From Effrenium voratum (Eukaryota > Sar > Dinophyceae > Suessiales > Symbiodiniaceae): DNA of 64,000 nucleotides. The notes below the pieces were generated by a model. It searched no databases and was not told the DNA's origin. It saw nothing but the letters and a program-made list of their open reading frames with translations. A program made the position numbers and the translations under genes. The stretch covers positions 1 to 64,000 of the forward strand of contig CAUJNA010003248.1 of the NCBI GenBank assembly GCA_963377175.1, given 5' to 3'. Below are positions 24,401-29,245 of this stretch, piece by piece (position 1 is the first letter of the stretch; every line of letters starts with the position of its first letter).

Positions 24401-25376
24401 CGATGTCAAAAAGAGCAAGGAGCCCAACTTGAAACCGAAAAGATGAGAGACCTCCAAGTTTGAGACGCGAGCGCCGCCCCCCAGTCTCATTTGCGGCACT
24501 ATGGCACTGGCTATGGCGGCAGTTCTGCTGGTCCACGGATCACCCGCGCGGTTAGGTGCGGTGTCTCGACTGAACTGGCTACAGAGTCAACCAAATACCC
24601 ACCAAGTGGCGAAGTTGCTGAAGGATTTCCTGCTGGTTTCTTGGATGGGGGAACCTGGCAGAGGCAGTTGAACCTGGGATGCGTGACTCGCTGGTTGCAA
24701 GTTGGTTTTTAGCGCAGATCGCCGAGCAGGTGTCCCGCCCAAAGAGGCAGGCGCATTGAGGCATGGCATGGGCAGGACTTGTAGGTCAGCCACTTTTCTC
24801 GGGGGAAGTCAAAAGTTGATATCTCAAAACGAGTTCCCTTAAATAAAACCCGGAAAATGGGGGGCGGGGGGGGGGGGGGGAAGCGGGTAGCGCTTGAAAG
24901 TGCAAAGATTTTTATTTTTCCCCTGGAGCGCCTCAGGACTTGGAAGCTGTCCAGCTGGAGACTGGGCTTTACCCCGACCACTGGGAGTCGGTGGAGGTGC
25001 GCGGGGCAAATCCGAGATCTGTGAGACGAGGTCAATTGCCAGTGTTTGCCTTTTGCAGGTGTATCTTTGGGGCAACTTGCTTGTACAGAACTGGGAAGTC
25101 GCATGGCATGTTCTGTTTGCCGACAGACGCTACTTCGAATGACAGACTCTTTCGACAGACAGCCTGAGGCTCCAGCCAGTGGCCAGAGGTCCCTCGAAGA
25201 ATCGGAGTGCCCTGGATGAAGGGAATCCCCACCCAACAGGAAGCGTGATACGGAGACAGCTAATTAATGCTGCTTTTGCTTAGGGAGCCATTCTTGCTTC
25301 CATTTTGGTTCGACTGAATTTCTTCGCTACGCGTGAGCCAGCAGCACGCGTGAGGCGCCGCGCGCAGGCGGATTGA
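3392..25376 (+). CDS. Apyrase / NTPDase (GDA1/CD39 family), at least 18 exons, 5' end not found
   Basis: Hydrolyses nucleoside tri- or diphosphates, usually in the secretory pathway or at the cell surface. Proposed exons: 3392-3455, 3777-3855, 4095-4161, 4530-4563, 5589-5699, 6064-6129, 6549-6656, 6773-6863, 7176-7290, 7968-8010, 9019-9056, 9915-9975, 10368-10479, 12043-12197, 13607-13684, 24937-24996, 25059-25109, 25284-25376. Every join keeps phase. The total with the incoming two bases is 476 codons including the stop, near the family's usual size. The apyrase conserved regions appear in order: DAGSTGSR, LGATAGLR, GEEEGAFGW, LDFGGASAQ. Donors are 12 GT, 3 GC and 2 GA; all acceptors are AG. 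The copia element sits in intron 15. The first exon and any signal peptide are unidentified. Exons 1 (3' end), 10, 11, 16 and 17 are the least certain. Family identity is firm, exact boundaries less so. Confidence 0.82.
3777..4563 (+). CDS. Apyrase exons 2-4 (3777-3855, 4095-4161, 4530-4563)
   Basis: Exon 2 ends at CAG|GTGCGG in phase 1. Exon 3 completes that codon and encodes SSRPGLSSF, the family's PGLSS element, ending at a GC donor. Exon 4 is a 34-nt micro-exon (HLEELLKHAAD) leading directly into the VPLYLGATAGLR of exon 5. The phases 1, 2 and 0 are all honoured, which supports the very small exon sizes. Confidence 0.7.
5589..5699 (+). CDS. Apyrase exon 5 with ACR2 (LGATAGLR)
   Basis: Begins after GCGTCAG and encodes VPLYLGATAGLR, the second apyrase conserved region. 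A tempting donor at 5665 (CAG|GTGAGC) would break phase with the next exon. Reading on to the GT at 5700 restores phase 0 and gives RRDEWLQS, which joins smoothly to VMRAARGYLRKQ of exon 6. Confidence 0.75.
6064..6656 (+). CDS. Apyrase exons 6-7 with ACR3 (6064-6129, 6549-6656)
   Basis: Exon 6 encodes the helix VMRAARGYLRKQRIF and ends at a GC donor (GAGCAG|GC) in phase 0. Exon 7 starts after GCCAG and encodes VRVLSGEEEGAFGWLALNQL. This matches the third apyrase conserved region, which contains the catalytic Glu, and ends at ATG|GTGAGC. Confidence 0.82.
6773..7290 (+). CDS. Apyrase exons 8-9 with ACR4 (6773-6863, 7176-7290)
   Basis: Exon 8 follows CCCTTCAG and encodes TLGALDFGGASAQIAF, the fourth apyrase conserved region (beta-phosphate loop). 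It ends in phase 1 at GCAT|GTGACA. Exon 9 completes a Tyr codon and encodes ETSILANLFPMHFGG and then HLYSKRLGAN, the counterpart of the family's LYxxSYLxxG segment. It ends in phase 2 at CATG|GTGTGC. Confidence 0.78.
7820..7924. repeat. MITE-like element, internal type 2 (apyrase intron 9)
   Basis: The left end, TGTGGGTATGGCTCAAAATT, is inverted at the right end as TTTTGAGCCACAGCCC. The inside (TTTGATTCCATTTACCAAGG) is shared with the copies near 23502, 52629 and 60049. Confidence 0.65.
7968..9056 (+). CDS. Apyrase exons 10-11 (7968-8010, 9019-9056)
   Basis: Exon 11 encodes EVKHPCLPTNLT, matching the conserved PCLP segment, and I end it at a GA donor to satisfy phase. Exon 10 (YARADAGILESCCW) is inferred mainly from phase and splice signals; another small exon could fill this place. 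MITE-like copies lie on both sides, at 7820 and 8547. Confidence 0.5.
8547..8660. repeat. MITE-like element, internal type 1 (apyrase intron 10)
   Basis: The 16-bp ends are TGGCCATGGGTCAAAA and TTTTGACCCACAGCCA, inverted repeats with two mismatches. The inside, read on the minus strand, carries the AGTGGGGATTGGGATGTTC block shared by the other type-1 copies. Confidence 0.8.
9915..10479 (+). CDS. Apyrase exons 12-13, cysteine-rich middle (9915-9975, 10368-10479)
   Basis: Exon 12 encodes MVGTGDFYACYKLAVALFDK, the GTGNFxxC-like element, and ends at AAG|GACC (GA donor). Exon 13 starts DTPCLLSPCSIMGVYQP, matching the family's CxxxxCxFNGVYQP segment, and ends at a strong donor (GAAG|GTATGT). The two cysteines of the family disulfides are present. 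Confidence 0.75.
11244..11372. repeat. MITE-like element, internal type 1 (apyrase intron 13)
   Basis: Ends are TGGCCGTGGGTCAA and TTTTGACCCATGGCCA. The inside contains the palindrome GGTGAATTCACC, then CATTTTAGAACCTATTTTAG and GGATTGGGATGTTCACTGGG, shared with the copies at 49193, 54226 and 58987. Confidence 0.85.
12043..13684 (+). CDS. Apyrase exons 14-15 (12043-12197, 13607-13684)
   Basis: Exon 14 completes a split Val codon and encodes MWQKCWDLAHNSATV, then ends at ACGCAG|GTGAGC. Exon 15 encodes GPDCWVATWIYAMLRAG, the counterpart of the family's CFxxTYIxxLLxxGY segment, and ends TCA|GTGCCG in phase 0. The next exon found is 11 kb downstream, beyond the copia element. Confidence 0.72.
14103..14218. 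repeat. MITE-like element, internal type 1 (apyrase intron 15)
   Basis: Ends are TGGCCATGGTTCAAAACC and GGTTGTGACTCATGGCCA. It has the same GTGGGGATTGGGATGTTCAC core as the other type-1 copies and lies 235 bp upstream of the copia 5' LTR. Confidence 0.8.
14453..14586 (+). repeat. 5' LTR of the copia element
   Basis: 134 bp, starting TGTGAAATGGAGTACAGG and ending ATTTGTTCGTCA. It differs from the 3' LTR only by one missing A (GAGGTTTC versus GAGGATTTC). This is unusually short for an LTR. Confidence 0.92.
14588..14600 (+). other. Probable primer-binding site
   Basis: TGGTAGCGGAGCC begins two bases after the 5' LTR. It looks like the complement of a tRNA 3' end (TGGTA being the complement of TACCA), similar to the initiator-Met sites used by many copia elements. 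The tRNA itself is not in the window, so the donor tRNA is inferred. Confidence 0.6.
14627..16132 (+). CDS. Copia Gag with zinc knuckle and start of protease
   Basis: Open for 501 aa from an ATG 40 bp after the LTR. The N-terminal ~230 residues are a Gag-like helical region (SWDGGSPHQEFERFERDVK; HYKPHLEVSLARALEQ). A basic, Gly/Lys-rich stretch precedes a CCHC zinc knuckle, CARCGNIGHWAREC, near residues 304-317. The frame then reaches a protease active-site-like VVDTAAQDGL around 15960-15990. Directly after it the meaningful frame moves by -1. The last ~45 residues of this frame are therefore probably out of frame and not real protein. Confidence 0.85.
   Translation: MAEGSEKAENKGFSKEAPPPSWDGGSPHQEFERFERDVKLWEFETEVELKKRGARLLRGLSGPARAVADALEFDKIACEEGLDNIMKALREHYKPHLEVSLARALEQAIYGQARQSKEDFQEYLIRMEKEFARLSKEGVRLPSQAQGYIYYRQASLTENQEMKLTTWTNNSFELGQVVGALRKLDKVIKDDKGKARLYNETFAEFEAPEEHVGGLENEEYSQSDEEYVYLEEGALQNVYEEDEVNMALTTYKEVREAINAQQKGRQYYKPVFGKGRGGSSKGKGKGKGLQRVHIEQIKLRTRCARCGNIGHWARECRAAPDKRGLENQAKMQAGGGPPSSTGTANTGSSRSWFCAVGDEHDAGGQPGSVVFSSCLMAGGTVNEFFGGTSQAEAAQMRRPVSERKPEVEFPCAVETGNSSCAMRQHGQSDGDDCFCGITTQPAQGVVDTAAQDGLWAKELWPACSVHWTSMDFDACGPANRDVPRVLEAELILWGLWQYLWD
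16313..17317 (+). pseudogene. Copia Pol segment in a second frame (Cys/His-rich linker)
   Basis: An island of about 330 codons in the Gag frame that carries the more protein-like sequence of this stretch. It includes CTHPSHHLKGGGNKHMSYVV followed by CSLCNARW, a Cys/His pattern I recognise from dinoflagellate copia polyproteins, then a Glu/Lys-rich helical part. It therefore belongs to the same polyprotein as the surrounding frame, requiring one shift in (about 16390-16450) and one out (about 17215-17310). It is not a separate gene. Confidence 0.65.
17560..18190 (+). other. Cytosine-C5-methyltransferase-like domain inside the copia polyprotein
   Basis: Successive elements fit a DNA C5-MTase fold: EVYSPPRVTTAAKRLGLSTG (motif I region), VAVDKITGYDL (motif II region), VLSPPCTAFC with candidate catalytic Cys (motif IV), FALENPAGS (motif VI), and a C-terminal block with KPTKWITN, a Cys/His cluster and YPEELCVAIA. 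Capture of cytosine MTases by dinoflagellate retrotransposons has been reported before. Whether this copy is catalytically competent cannot be judged from sequence; motif I lacks a clear GxG. Confidence 0.65.
19821..20048 (+). pseudogene. Copia linker segment in the third frame
   Basis: Between the integrase frame (stop at 19830) and the RT frame (sensible from about 20030) only the third frame is open. It reads PYFNEVFFGLEEEIQSE and EDYWVYITCEKG. This bridges the two halves if a shift occurred near 19820 and another near 20035. Confidence 0.45.
20009..21997 (+). CDS. Copia Pol part 2: reverse transcriptase and RNase H
   Basis: 662 codons in the same frame as Gag. The RVT_2-type reverse transcriptase has SRWCVRGDKDPD, KIGDLKSAFTQS (motif A region), GCYGLPDAPLHW and the catalytic VEVDDLL (D304, D305), the copia version of YxDD. 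RNase H follows, with VVTDASWA, STLAAETQSLARG, VVDAKSLFD and HLDMLADSLTK supplying the four acidic residues. The frame ends 5 bp before the 3' LTR. The first Met is probably not a real start; this is the downstream half of one polyprotein. Confidence 0.9.
   Translation: MRERKARFKPTDVKQCPIPLRSILKERKSFMKFIDGTERVEEDQWSWLDDKRPTRNWWKGYTEFKVDQEQVAVNQTFTTAGKRRGDGEIYDHEILEGEKAEWNCADKEEWQKIVESGAVKVLSVTESRKVTKELEARGELGRILPTRMVRRYKPSEEVGVPASRKSRWCVRGDKDPDILELQRFAPTVATSSLQVAMQAAVNHDLEFKIGDLKSAFTQSMPLIRRRGKLYCRQCRGGHNDLEEGQLVEIVLGCYGLPDAPLHWRRTLRRYLIGTLGYKPSRMDPCMFLLHVQGLLKGIVLVEVDDLLLMGKDEHHERVKKLQERFKFGKLKDVDEKGVGFNGRRIRIEHGVVKIDMEKFVRERLGEMNIEKERKKHPGALLQVEETAAARSVCGALNWIGKEGRPDAAAAASLFSSKLKKMTIADVIDMNKAVRKIKDNPTLSLQIQKLEDMRWGVVTDASWANTTENRSQGGHVVITFNKELMSGVRAKTNILMWKSGKLPRVVGSTLAAETQSLARGVGELIWAKVVYLEIVDPTFELRDWQNQVREEGYLALAREDSAEQLKEALAVVDAKSLFDLISRDSHGGQDRRTAIDIQLIKEELRALHGSVRWVEHLDMLADSLTKRDGSTESLTKVLESGEYGIEAESSVLARRADSRAKKF
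22003..22137 (+). repeat. 3' LTR of the copia element
   Basis: 135 bp, identical to the 5' LTR except for one extra A. It is followed directly by the AATG target duplication. Confidence 0.92.
22138..24936. other. Rest of apyrase intron 15, no firm gene
   Basis: No conserved gene was recognised. One coding-like stretch at about 23930-24020 (KREMELLDLESFVPSSEDEQ, followed by CCG|GTGAGA) could be an exon of something nested or chance. The stretch holds one MITE-like copy (23502-23617), a damaged relative (about 24042-24125) and a poly-G run at 24861-24880. Confidence 0.5.
23502..23617. repeat. MITE-like element, internal type 2
   Basis: Ends are TGGCTGTGGGTCAAAA and TTTTGACCCATACCCA. The inside has AGAAGGTACCCAACATATCC and GGTGGTTTAATTTTGACCC, shared with the copy at 60049. 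Confidence 0.75.
24937..25376 (+). CDS. Apyrase exons 16-18, C-terminus and stop (24937-24996, 25059-25109, 25284-25376)
   Basis: Exon 16 (LEAVQLETGLYPDHWESVE) and exon 17 (VYLWGNLLVQNWEVAWH) together resemble the family's segment after TYIxxLL. Exon 18 starts GAILASILVRLNFF, like the terminal LGAxL element, and stops at TGA 25374-25376 after a basic tail. Exon 16 could extend to 25030 and exon 17 has other possible ends. The W-x-L-G pattern is not exactly restored, so this is the least settled part of the C-terminus. Confidence 0.55.
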
Positions 25377-25472
25377 CCTTTGGCGCCTGTGGTTAGTCCA
25401 GCTTAGCCTACTCAAGCAAAGTTCTTCGTTGGAGATCACTCGAAACAATATTGTTTGTTTTGGGGACCCTTT
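25377..25472. other. Apyrase 3' flank up to the provirus
   Basis: 96 bp of host DNA between the apyrase stop and the provirus. It ends in CCTTT (25468-25472), which is repeated directly after the element at 46308-46312. No poly(A) signal was recognised. Confidence 0.6.
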
Positions 25473-26021
25473 AGTAGTGGAGGGCCACGCCCCGCAAATA
25501 AATTGCTTCATACATACCCCCCACCCTACACTTTTTTTCATCTTCCATCTTCTACCCTTATTTGTTTTCATCATTTTTCTACATTCCTTTCTGTCCATCT
25601 CATCCGTTTTTTTATCATCATTTTTCCAAAATTTTCGCCATCCTTTTCTCCTTTCTCCTCGCCTCATTCATTTCATCATATACCTCTCAAAATGTCATTT
25701 CCTCAATCTCCTCACCTCATCCATTTCAAAAAAATAAATTTTGCAAAATATATTGCAAAAAATATTTGTCATCAAAAAAATATTCGAACTGTCTAAAAAC
25801 GATTTGTCCATTTCCCGGACAAAAAATAGAACAGCAACAACATCACTCCCTCCTTCGTTTCATCAGTTTCATCATATATTTTTTTGGGGCGTGGTCGCAT
25901 AGCTTGCGAGCTTCGCTATCGCTCGCATCCTCCTTGTAGGATTTTATCTTCAATATATAAAACGCTATACTTACATTATAATTATAACATATAAGGGTAT
26001 AAGTGCTATTATTATAGTATG
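25473..26021 (+). repeat. Left terminal inverted repeat of the provirus
   Basis: The outer 423 bp match the right end with no difference that I saw. A 36-bp insertion relative to the right copy follows (25896-25931), then matching sequence with a few mismatches to about 26021. The outer part is strongly pyrimidine-rich on this strand, so it is open in several frames; I do not regard these as genes. Confidence 0.93.
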
Positions 26022-26048
26022 ACTAAATCGTTCTAGAAAAAATGAAAT

Positions 26049-26184
26049 TGGGACTGGAGTCCCCGAAAATTGGGACTGGAGTCCCCGAATCCCATGCATT
26101 TTGGGTCAGAGTCCCACGCATTTTGGGTCAGAGTCCCACGCATTTTGGGTCAGAGTCCCACGCATTTTGGGACTGGAGTCCCCG
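26049..26184. repeat. Tandem and palindromic 22-bp repeats just inside the left TIR
   Basis: Three tandem copies of a 22-bp unit (GGGTCAGAGTCCCACGCATT plus TT) are bracketed by three copies of GGGACTGGAGTCCCC. The latter is a near-perfect palindrome (GGGACT-GG-AGTCCC). The array is GC-richer than the rest of the element and has no counterpart at the right end. Confidence 0.85.
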
Positions 26185-26216
26185 AATTTATGACATTCCA
26201 ACCAAACTCAAAATCC

Positions 26217-26831
26217 TTAATCCGTCAAACTCACTAAGATTTCACAAATTAATTCGCTAGGTATTTTGTATAAATCTTCCTGTTTATGTATTATTGGATT
26301 GTCACCCCATTGTTCCTTGTTTCCACTTGGCAAACGTTGCGCAGTTTCAATATGTTTATTATTCCTGATGTTACCACAATCCTTTTTACATAATTCTCTA
26401 GGTTTCCAAGTTGTAATGTTATTCCATAGCCTAGTCCTCTTTCTATAATTAAATCCATATTTACAATAATCAACATCTTTAAAATCAAACTCATCCATAA
26501 ACTCCTGATGTTTTAATAATCCAGTTTGTGGATTTTCGATTACAAAATATTTAGGATTGAAATATTTGATAATCTCAATAGTTTTTAAGACAATACTATT
26601 TGCATATTCGATATTCCTAATTCCCCTAGTTTTTGCTATGCTGTATTCAGTGCATGGGGGACTACTCCAAATAAAATCAAAATGGTTTCTGTCAAACTGT
26701 TTGTAATCCCACTCCAAAATATCAGTGTTGATATCAGCATTTTTCAAGTCTAATGATATTACATTAAATCCAAGCGACTTTGCTATGGTTCCGACGCTTT
26801 TTGTTCCGCTAAATAATTCTAATAAATTCAT
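26217..26831 (-). CDS. DNA cytosine-5 methyltransferase
   Basis: 204 aa; would methylate cytosine C5 in DNA using S-adenosylmethionine. Visible motifs: motif I LLELFSGTKSVGTIAKSLGF, motif II ISLDLK, motif IV SSPPCTEYS with catalytic Cys60, motif VI FVIENPQTG (E99), and a motif VIII-like YRKRTRLW (about 130-136). After that comes a short Cys/His-bearing stretch and a C-terminal IPSELICEIL helix. It is much shorter than bacterial C5-MTases and lacks an obvious large target-recognition domain, as in some virus-borne versions. A role in masking or silencing element DNA in a methylated host genome is inference. It is the leftmost gene, read toward the left TIR. Confidence 0.85.
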   Translation of the reverse strand: MNLLELFSGTKSVGTIAKSLGFNVISLDLKNADINTDILEWDYKQFDRNHFDFIWSSPPCTEYSIAKTRGIRNIEYANSIVLKTIEIIKYFNPKYFVIENPQTGLLKHQEFMDEFDFKDVDYCKYGFNYRKRTRLWNNITTWKPRELCKKDCGNIRNNKHIETAQRLPSGNKEQWGDNPIIHKQEDLYKIPSELICEILVSLTD

Positions 26832-26855
26832 TTATTAGAATTATTTAGATATTAA

Positions 26856-27176
26856 TTATTCAAATAATACATATACTTCATCATCATTTTTTGTAATTTT
26901 ATAAAACTCTAATGTTTGTTGCTTTGGTTGTTTGATTTTTCCTGTATTCAACATATCACAGTATTTCTTTTGCTTTGTCGGGTAGTCGCCCGATGGTCTT
27001 CCTATAGATTTTGCTTGAAATATCTTTTCGATTTTTTCTTTATCTTCATTGCGTTCAACTGGTTTCATTTTGTCATCAATGGATTTAATCATATCATTTA
27101 AGGTTTTAATATTTTTACCAATTAATGTTATCTTCTTCATTAAATCATTAATAGTGTAATTCTCATTTTCAGACAT
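26856..27176 (-). CDS. Small protein, N-terminal coiled coil, unknown function
   Basis: 106 aa. The first ~55 residues form a likely coiled coil (DLMKKITLIGKNIKTLNDMI). A basic segment follows with GRPSGDYPTKQKKYCDMLN and KIKQPKQQTLEFYKI, which could be DNA-binding. It lies 24 bp upstream of the methyltransferase on the same strand and has a TATATA stretch just before its ATG. I do not recognise a family. Confidence 0.7.
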   Translation of the reverse strand: MSENENYTINDLMKKITLIGKNIKTLNDMIKSIDDKMKPVERNEDKEKIEKIFQAKSIGRPSGDYPTKQKKYCDMLNTGKIKQPKQQTLEFYKITKNDDEVYVLFE

Positions 27177-27256
27177 TACTATATATTTATTTAGATAATT
27201 ATTTATTTAATTATATATTTATAAAGTGCAATTATGTTAAATCTACTCTTTAAATA

Positions 27257-27574
27257 CTAACTTATGTCCCTGTTAAAACTAACATTAATCAAATGTTCGT
27301 TAGTTTCAATAACCATATCGCCATCTGTTCTTTTCTGAATATTAAAATCTTTATCTGTTTTTTTATAAGAAAACATACATGGGACACAACTAACTTTGAC
27401 TCCACCTTTTTTATCTACTGTCAATTCATTTTTAAAATTCATTATGTGATTACATTTATCACATTTTATAGCCTTACTTTCGCCTAGTGATTTAACACTT
27501 TCTGTTGTTTCTTTCCGTGCTTCAATATCTGGTATTGGTCTTTCTTTGCTTTTACTCTTTTTCTTTTTTCCCAT
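27257..27574 (-). CDS. Small zinc-ribbon-like protein
   Basis: 105 aa. A lysine-rich N-terminus (MGKKKKSKSKERP) precedes two Cys pairs, CDKC (about residues 38-41) and CVPC (about 63-66), compatible with a zinc ribbon. The start overlaps the end of the next gene upstream by 23 bp, typical of compact viral layout. No specific function can be assigned. Confidence 0.7.
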   Translation of the reverse strand: MGKKKKSKSKERPIPDIEARKETTESVKSLGESKAIKCDKCNHIMNFKNELTVDKKGGVKVSCVPCMFSYKKTDKDFNIQKRTDGDMVIETNEHLINVSFNRDIS

Positions 27575-27740
27575 TTATATTAATATTTACATTTTTATTT
27601 TTGAGATATTGAATTCCTAACTTAATTATTTCTAATGAATAATAACAACATTTTTTTATTTTATTGTCAGTAATTATTACTTGTTCTATATTTTCTACTT
27701 TATCTATTATATTAATATAATTTGAATAATTCCTATTCAT
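27552..27740 (-). CDS. Small unknown protein
   Basis: 62 aa, Asn/Ile/Lys-rich, overlapping both neighbours by a few bases. It has the upstream pattern TTATCTTATTATTTATATG that also precedes the next gene. No family recognised; real because of the tight, shared arrangement, but short. Confidence 0.5.
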   Translation of the reverse strand: MNRNYSNYINIIDKVENIEQVIITDNKIKKCCYYSLEIIKLGIQYLKNKNVNININGKKEKE

Positions 27741-27918
27741 ATAAATAATAAGATAAATTATTTTTCATTTCTGTCTTTCTTTTCTTGTAAAGTTTTTTCA
27801 TTGTATCGTCTTTATTCCATCTATATTCTACAAATTTCTGATGATATGTTGAATTTAGATGTTTAAATAAATATTTGTCATCATAAGTTTTACAACAATT
27901 GCAATGGATAACAGTCAT
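27733..27918 (-). CDS. Small C2H2-like zinc-finger protein
   Basis: 61 aa. HCNCCKTYDD followed by FKHLNSTYHQKF gives a C-x2-C...H-x6-H spacing close to a C2H2 finger. Its start faces the ATPase gene across a 271-bp divergent intergenic region that holds a strong hairpin. Confidence 0.6.
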   Translation of the reverse strand: MTVIHCNCCKTYDDKYLFKHLNSTYHQKFVEYRWNKDDTMKKLYKKRKTEMKNNLSYYLYE

Positions 27919-28189
27919 ATAATAATAAGATAAAATAATTATTTAAATTATTTAATCTTATTATTTCATGCATTTTAGAATATTAGGAGGGCTCAGCACT
28001 GGGGTTTCACTGCAACACGCAAGCGAGATACAAACTAATTAGATTCAATGCTTATTGATTGAATCAATGGAAAACCTGTTCCATTTTTATGATATTCGCC
28101 ACCAGCATATCATAAAAACGATGTTCCATTTAATATTAATTACAAGTTAATTTTTAAATATAATTTTCTATATATCTTTAATATCAACT
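27919..28189. promoter_or_regulatory. Divergent intergenic region with GC-rich island and perfect hairpin
   Basis: Separates the leftward small-gene cluster from the rightward ATPase. It holds a GC-rich patch at about 27988-28032, an inverted repeat GATTCAAT...ATTGAATC at about 28044-28065, and a perfect 12-bp stem (TTTTTATGATAT, 28084-28095, with its complement at 28107-28118) around an 11-nt loop. It could be a bidirectional control region or a replication origin; the sequence does not decide. Confidence 0.55.
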
Positions 28190-28954
28190 ATGACAGATGT
28201 TCCAATAATAAAACCAATAAACATAACTGAATATGAATTCAAACAATCTAAATATGAGCACGTGCCAAAATTACCATTTAGAAGTATTATAGTTGCTTCT
28301 TCGACAGGCGGTAAGACTGTCCTTATTCAAAATCTAATATTGAATGTTTATAGAAATTCATTTGCAAGAATATTTATATTTTCCCCCAGCGTCCATAACG
28401 ACCCTACATTTACAGAAGTTAAAAAATATATCAGGGATGAATTGCACGTGGATGATGAAAAAGAACAAATTTATTTTGATAATTATAATCCAAGTGATTT
28501 AGAAAATGTAATTGAAAGACAGAAGAAAATAATTAATTATATGAAATCTAAAAAGATAAAGAAACTGCATTCAATATTAATCGTTATAGATGACCACGCA
28601 GACGACCCTAAATTTGTTAGATATAGTAAATTATTACATGGATTATTTACAAGAGGCAGGCACGATGCAGTAAGTGTGATTTGTTCAACACAAAAATATA
28701 ATGTTTTAGCGCCTATCATTCGTTTAAATGCCAGTTCATTATATATTTTTAGGTTGAAAAATGCCAGTGAATTAATGAGTTTTATTGAAGAAAATAGCGC
28801 CATTGTTGATAAACAGCAATTATTAGATATGTATCATCAAGCAGTGAATTTTGCTCCATATTCTTTTTTCTACGTGAATATGAATTCAAAAGACATTAAC
28901 AACATGTTTCATATCAATTTTGAACAGGCATTTCAAATTACAAATGATGAATAA
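28190..28954 (+). CDS. FtsK/HerA-type genome-packaging ATPase
   Basis: 254 aa; would pump viral DNA into preformed capsids. The Walker A loop is SSTGGKT (K42, T43). The Walker B strand is ILIVIDDHAD (D134, D135), preceded by a basic helix. A later RGRHDAVSVICSTQKY segment fits the conserved arginine/sensor region of A32-like ATPases. The size is typical for Polintons, PLVs and virophages. A TATA-rich stretch lies just before the ATG. It is the only large rightward gene in the left half. Confidence 0.9.
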   Translation: MTDVPIIKPINITEYEFKQSKYEHVPKLPFRSIIVASSTGGKTVLIQNLILNVYRNSFARIFIFSPSVHNDPTFTEVKKYIRDELHVDDEKEQIYFDNYNPSDLENVIERQKKIINYMKSKKIKKLHSILIVIDDHADDPKFVRYSKLLHGLFTRGRHDAVSVICSTQKYNVLAPIIRLNASSLYIFRLKNASELMSFIEENSAIVDKQQLLDMYHQAVNFAPYSFFYVNMNSKDINNMFHINFEQAFQITNDE

Positions 28955-28984
28955 AGATATTCTAACTTAATATAATATAATAAT

Positions 28985-29215
28985 ATGCCAATGAAACTAT
29001 GTAGATGTGGCGGATTGTATCGTAGAGGTAATTATAATTTTCATACTAATTCTTGGATACATAAACTTTATAAGGCATTGAAGAGGAGGGCAACGGACGA
29101 GGAATTATTAAGATTTCAAAATAATTTTGTTGATGAAGAACATTTAATAGATGAAACAAATAGCACTGTTTCAACATCAACGCCAAAAAGTGAAAGAAGT
29201 TGTATAAGCAATTAA
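28985..29215 (+). CDS. Small Cys/His protein
   Basis: 76 aa. MKLCRCGGLYRRG then NFHTNSWIHKLY gives a C-x-C-G...H-x5-H arrangement like the other mini-finger proteins of this element. A Ser/Thr-rich tail follows. It lies 30 bp after the ATPase stop and may share its transcript. Confidence 0.65.
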   Translation: MPMKLCRCGGLYRRGNYNFHTNSWIHKLYKALKRRATDEELLRFQNNFVDEEHLIDETNSTVSTSTPKSERSCISN

Positions 29216-29245
29216 TAATATTAATTATGTTTTAATATTATTAAT

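Noticed and set aside
25562..25939. Open frames of about 85-125 codons inside the left TIR, mirrored in the right TIR
   Set aside because: They lie in a pyrimidine-rich repeat, overlap each other in several frames and show no domain. The matching copies only reflect TIR identity.
26049..26184. Possible CRISPR array
   Set aside because: Units are contiguous tandem repeats with no unique spacers, in a eukaryotic virus-like element without cas genes.
26042..26260. 72-codon frame across the tandem repeats
   Set aside because: It merely translates the 22-bp repeat; the antisense methyltransferase occupies the rest.
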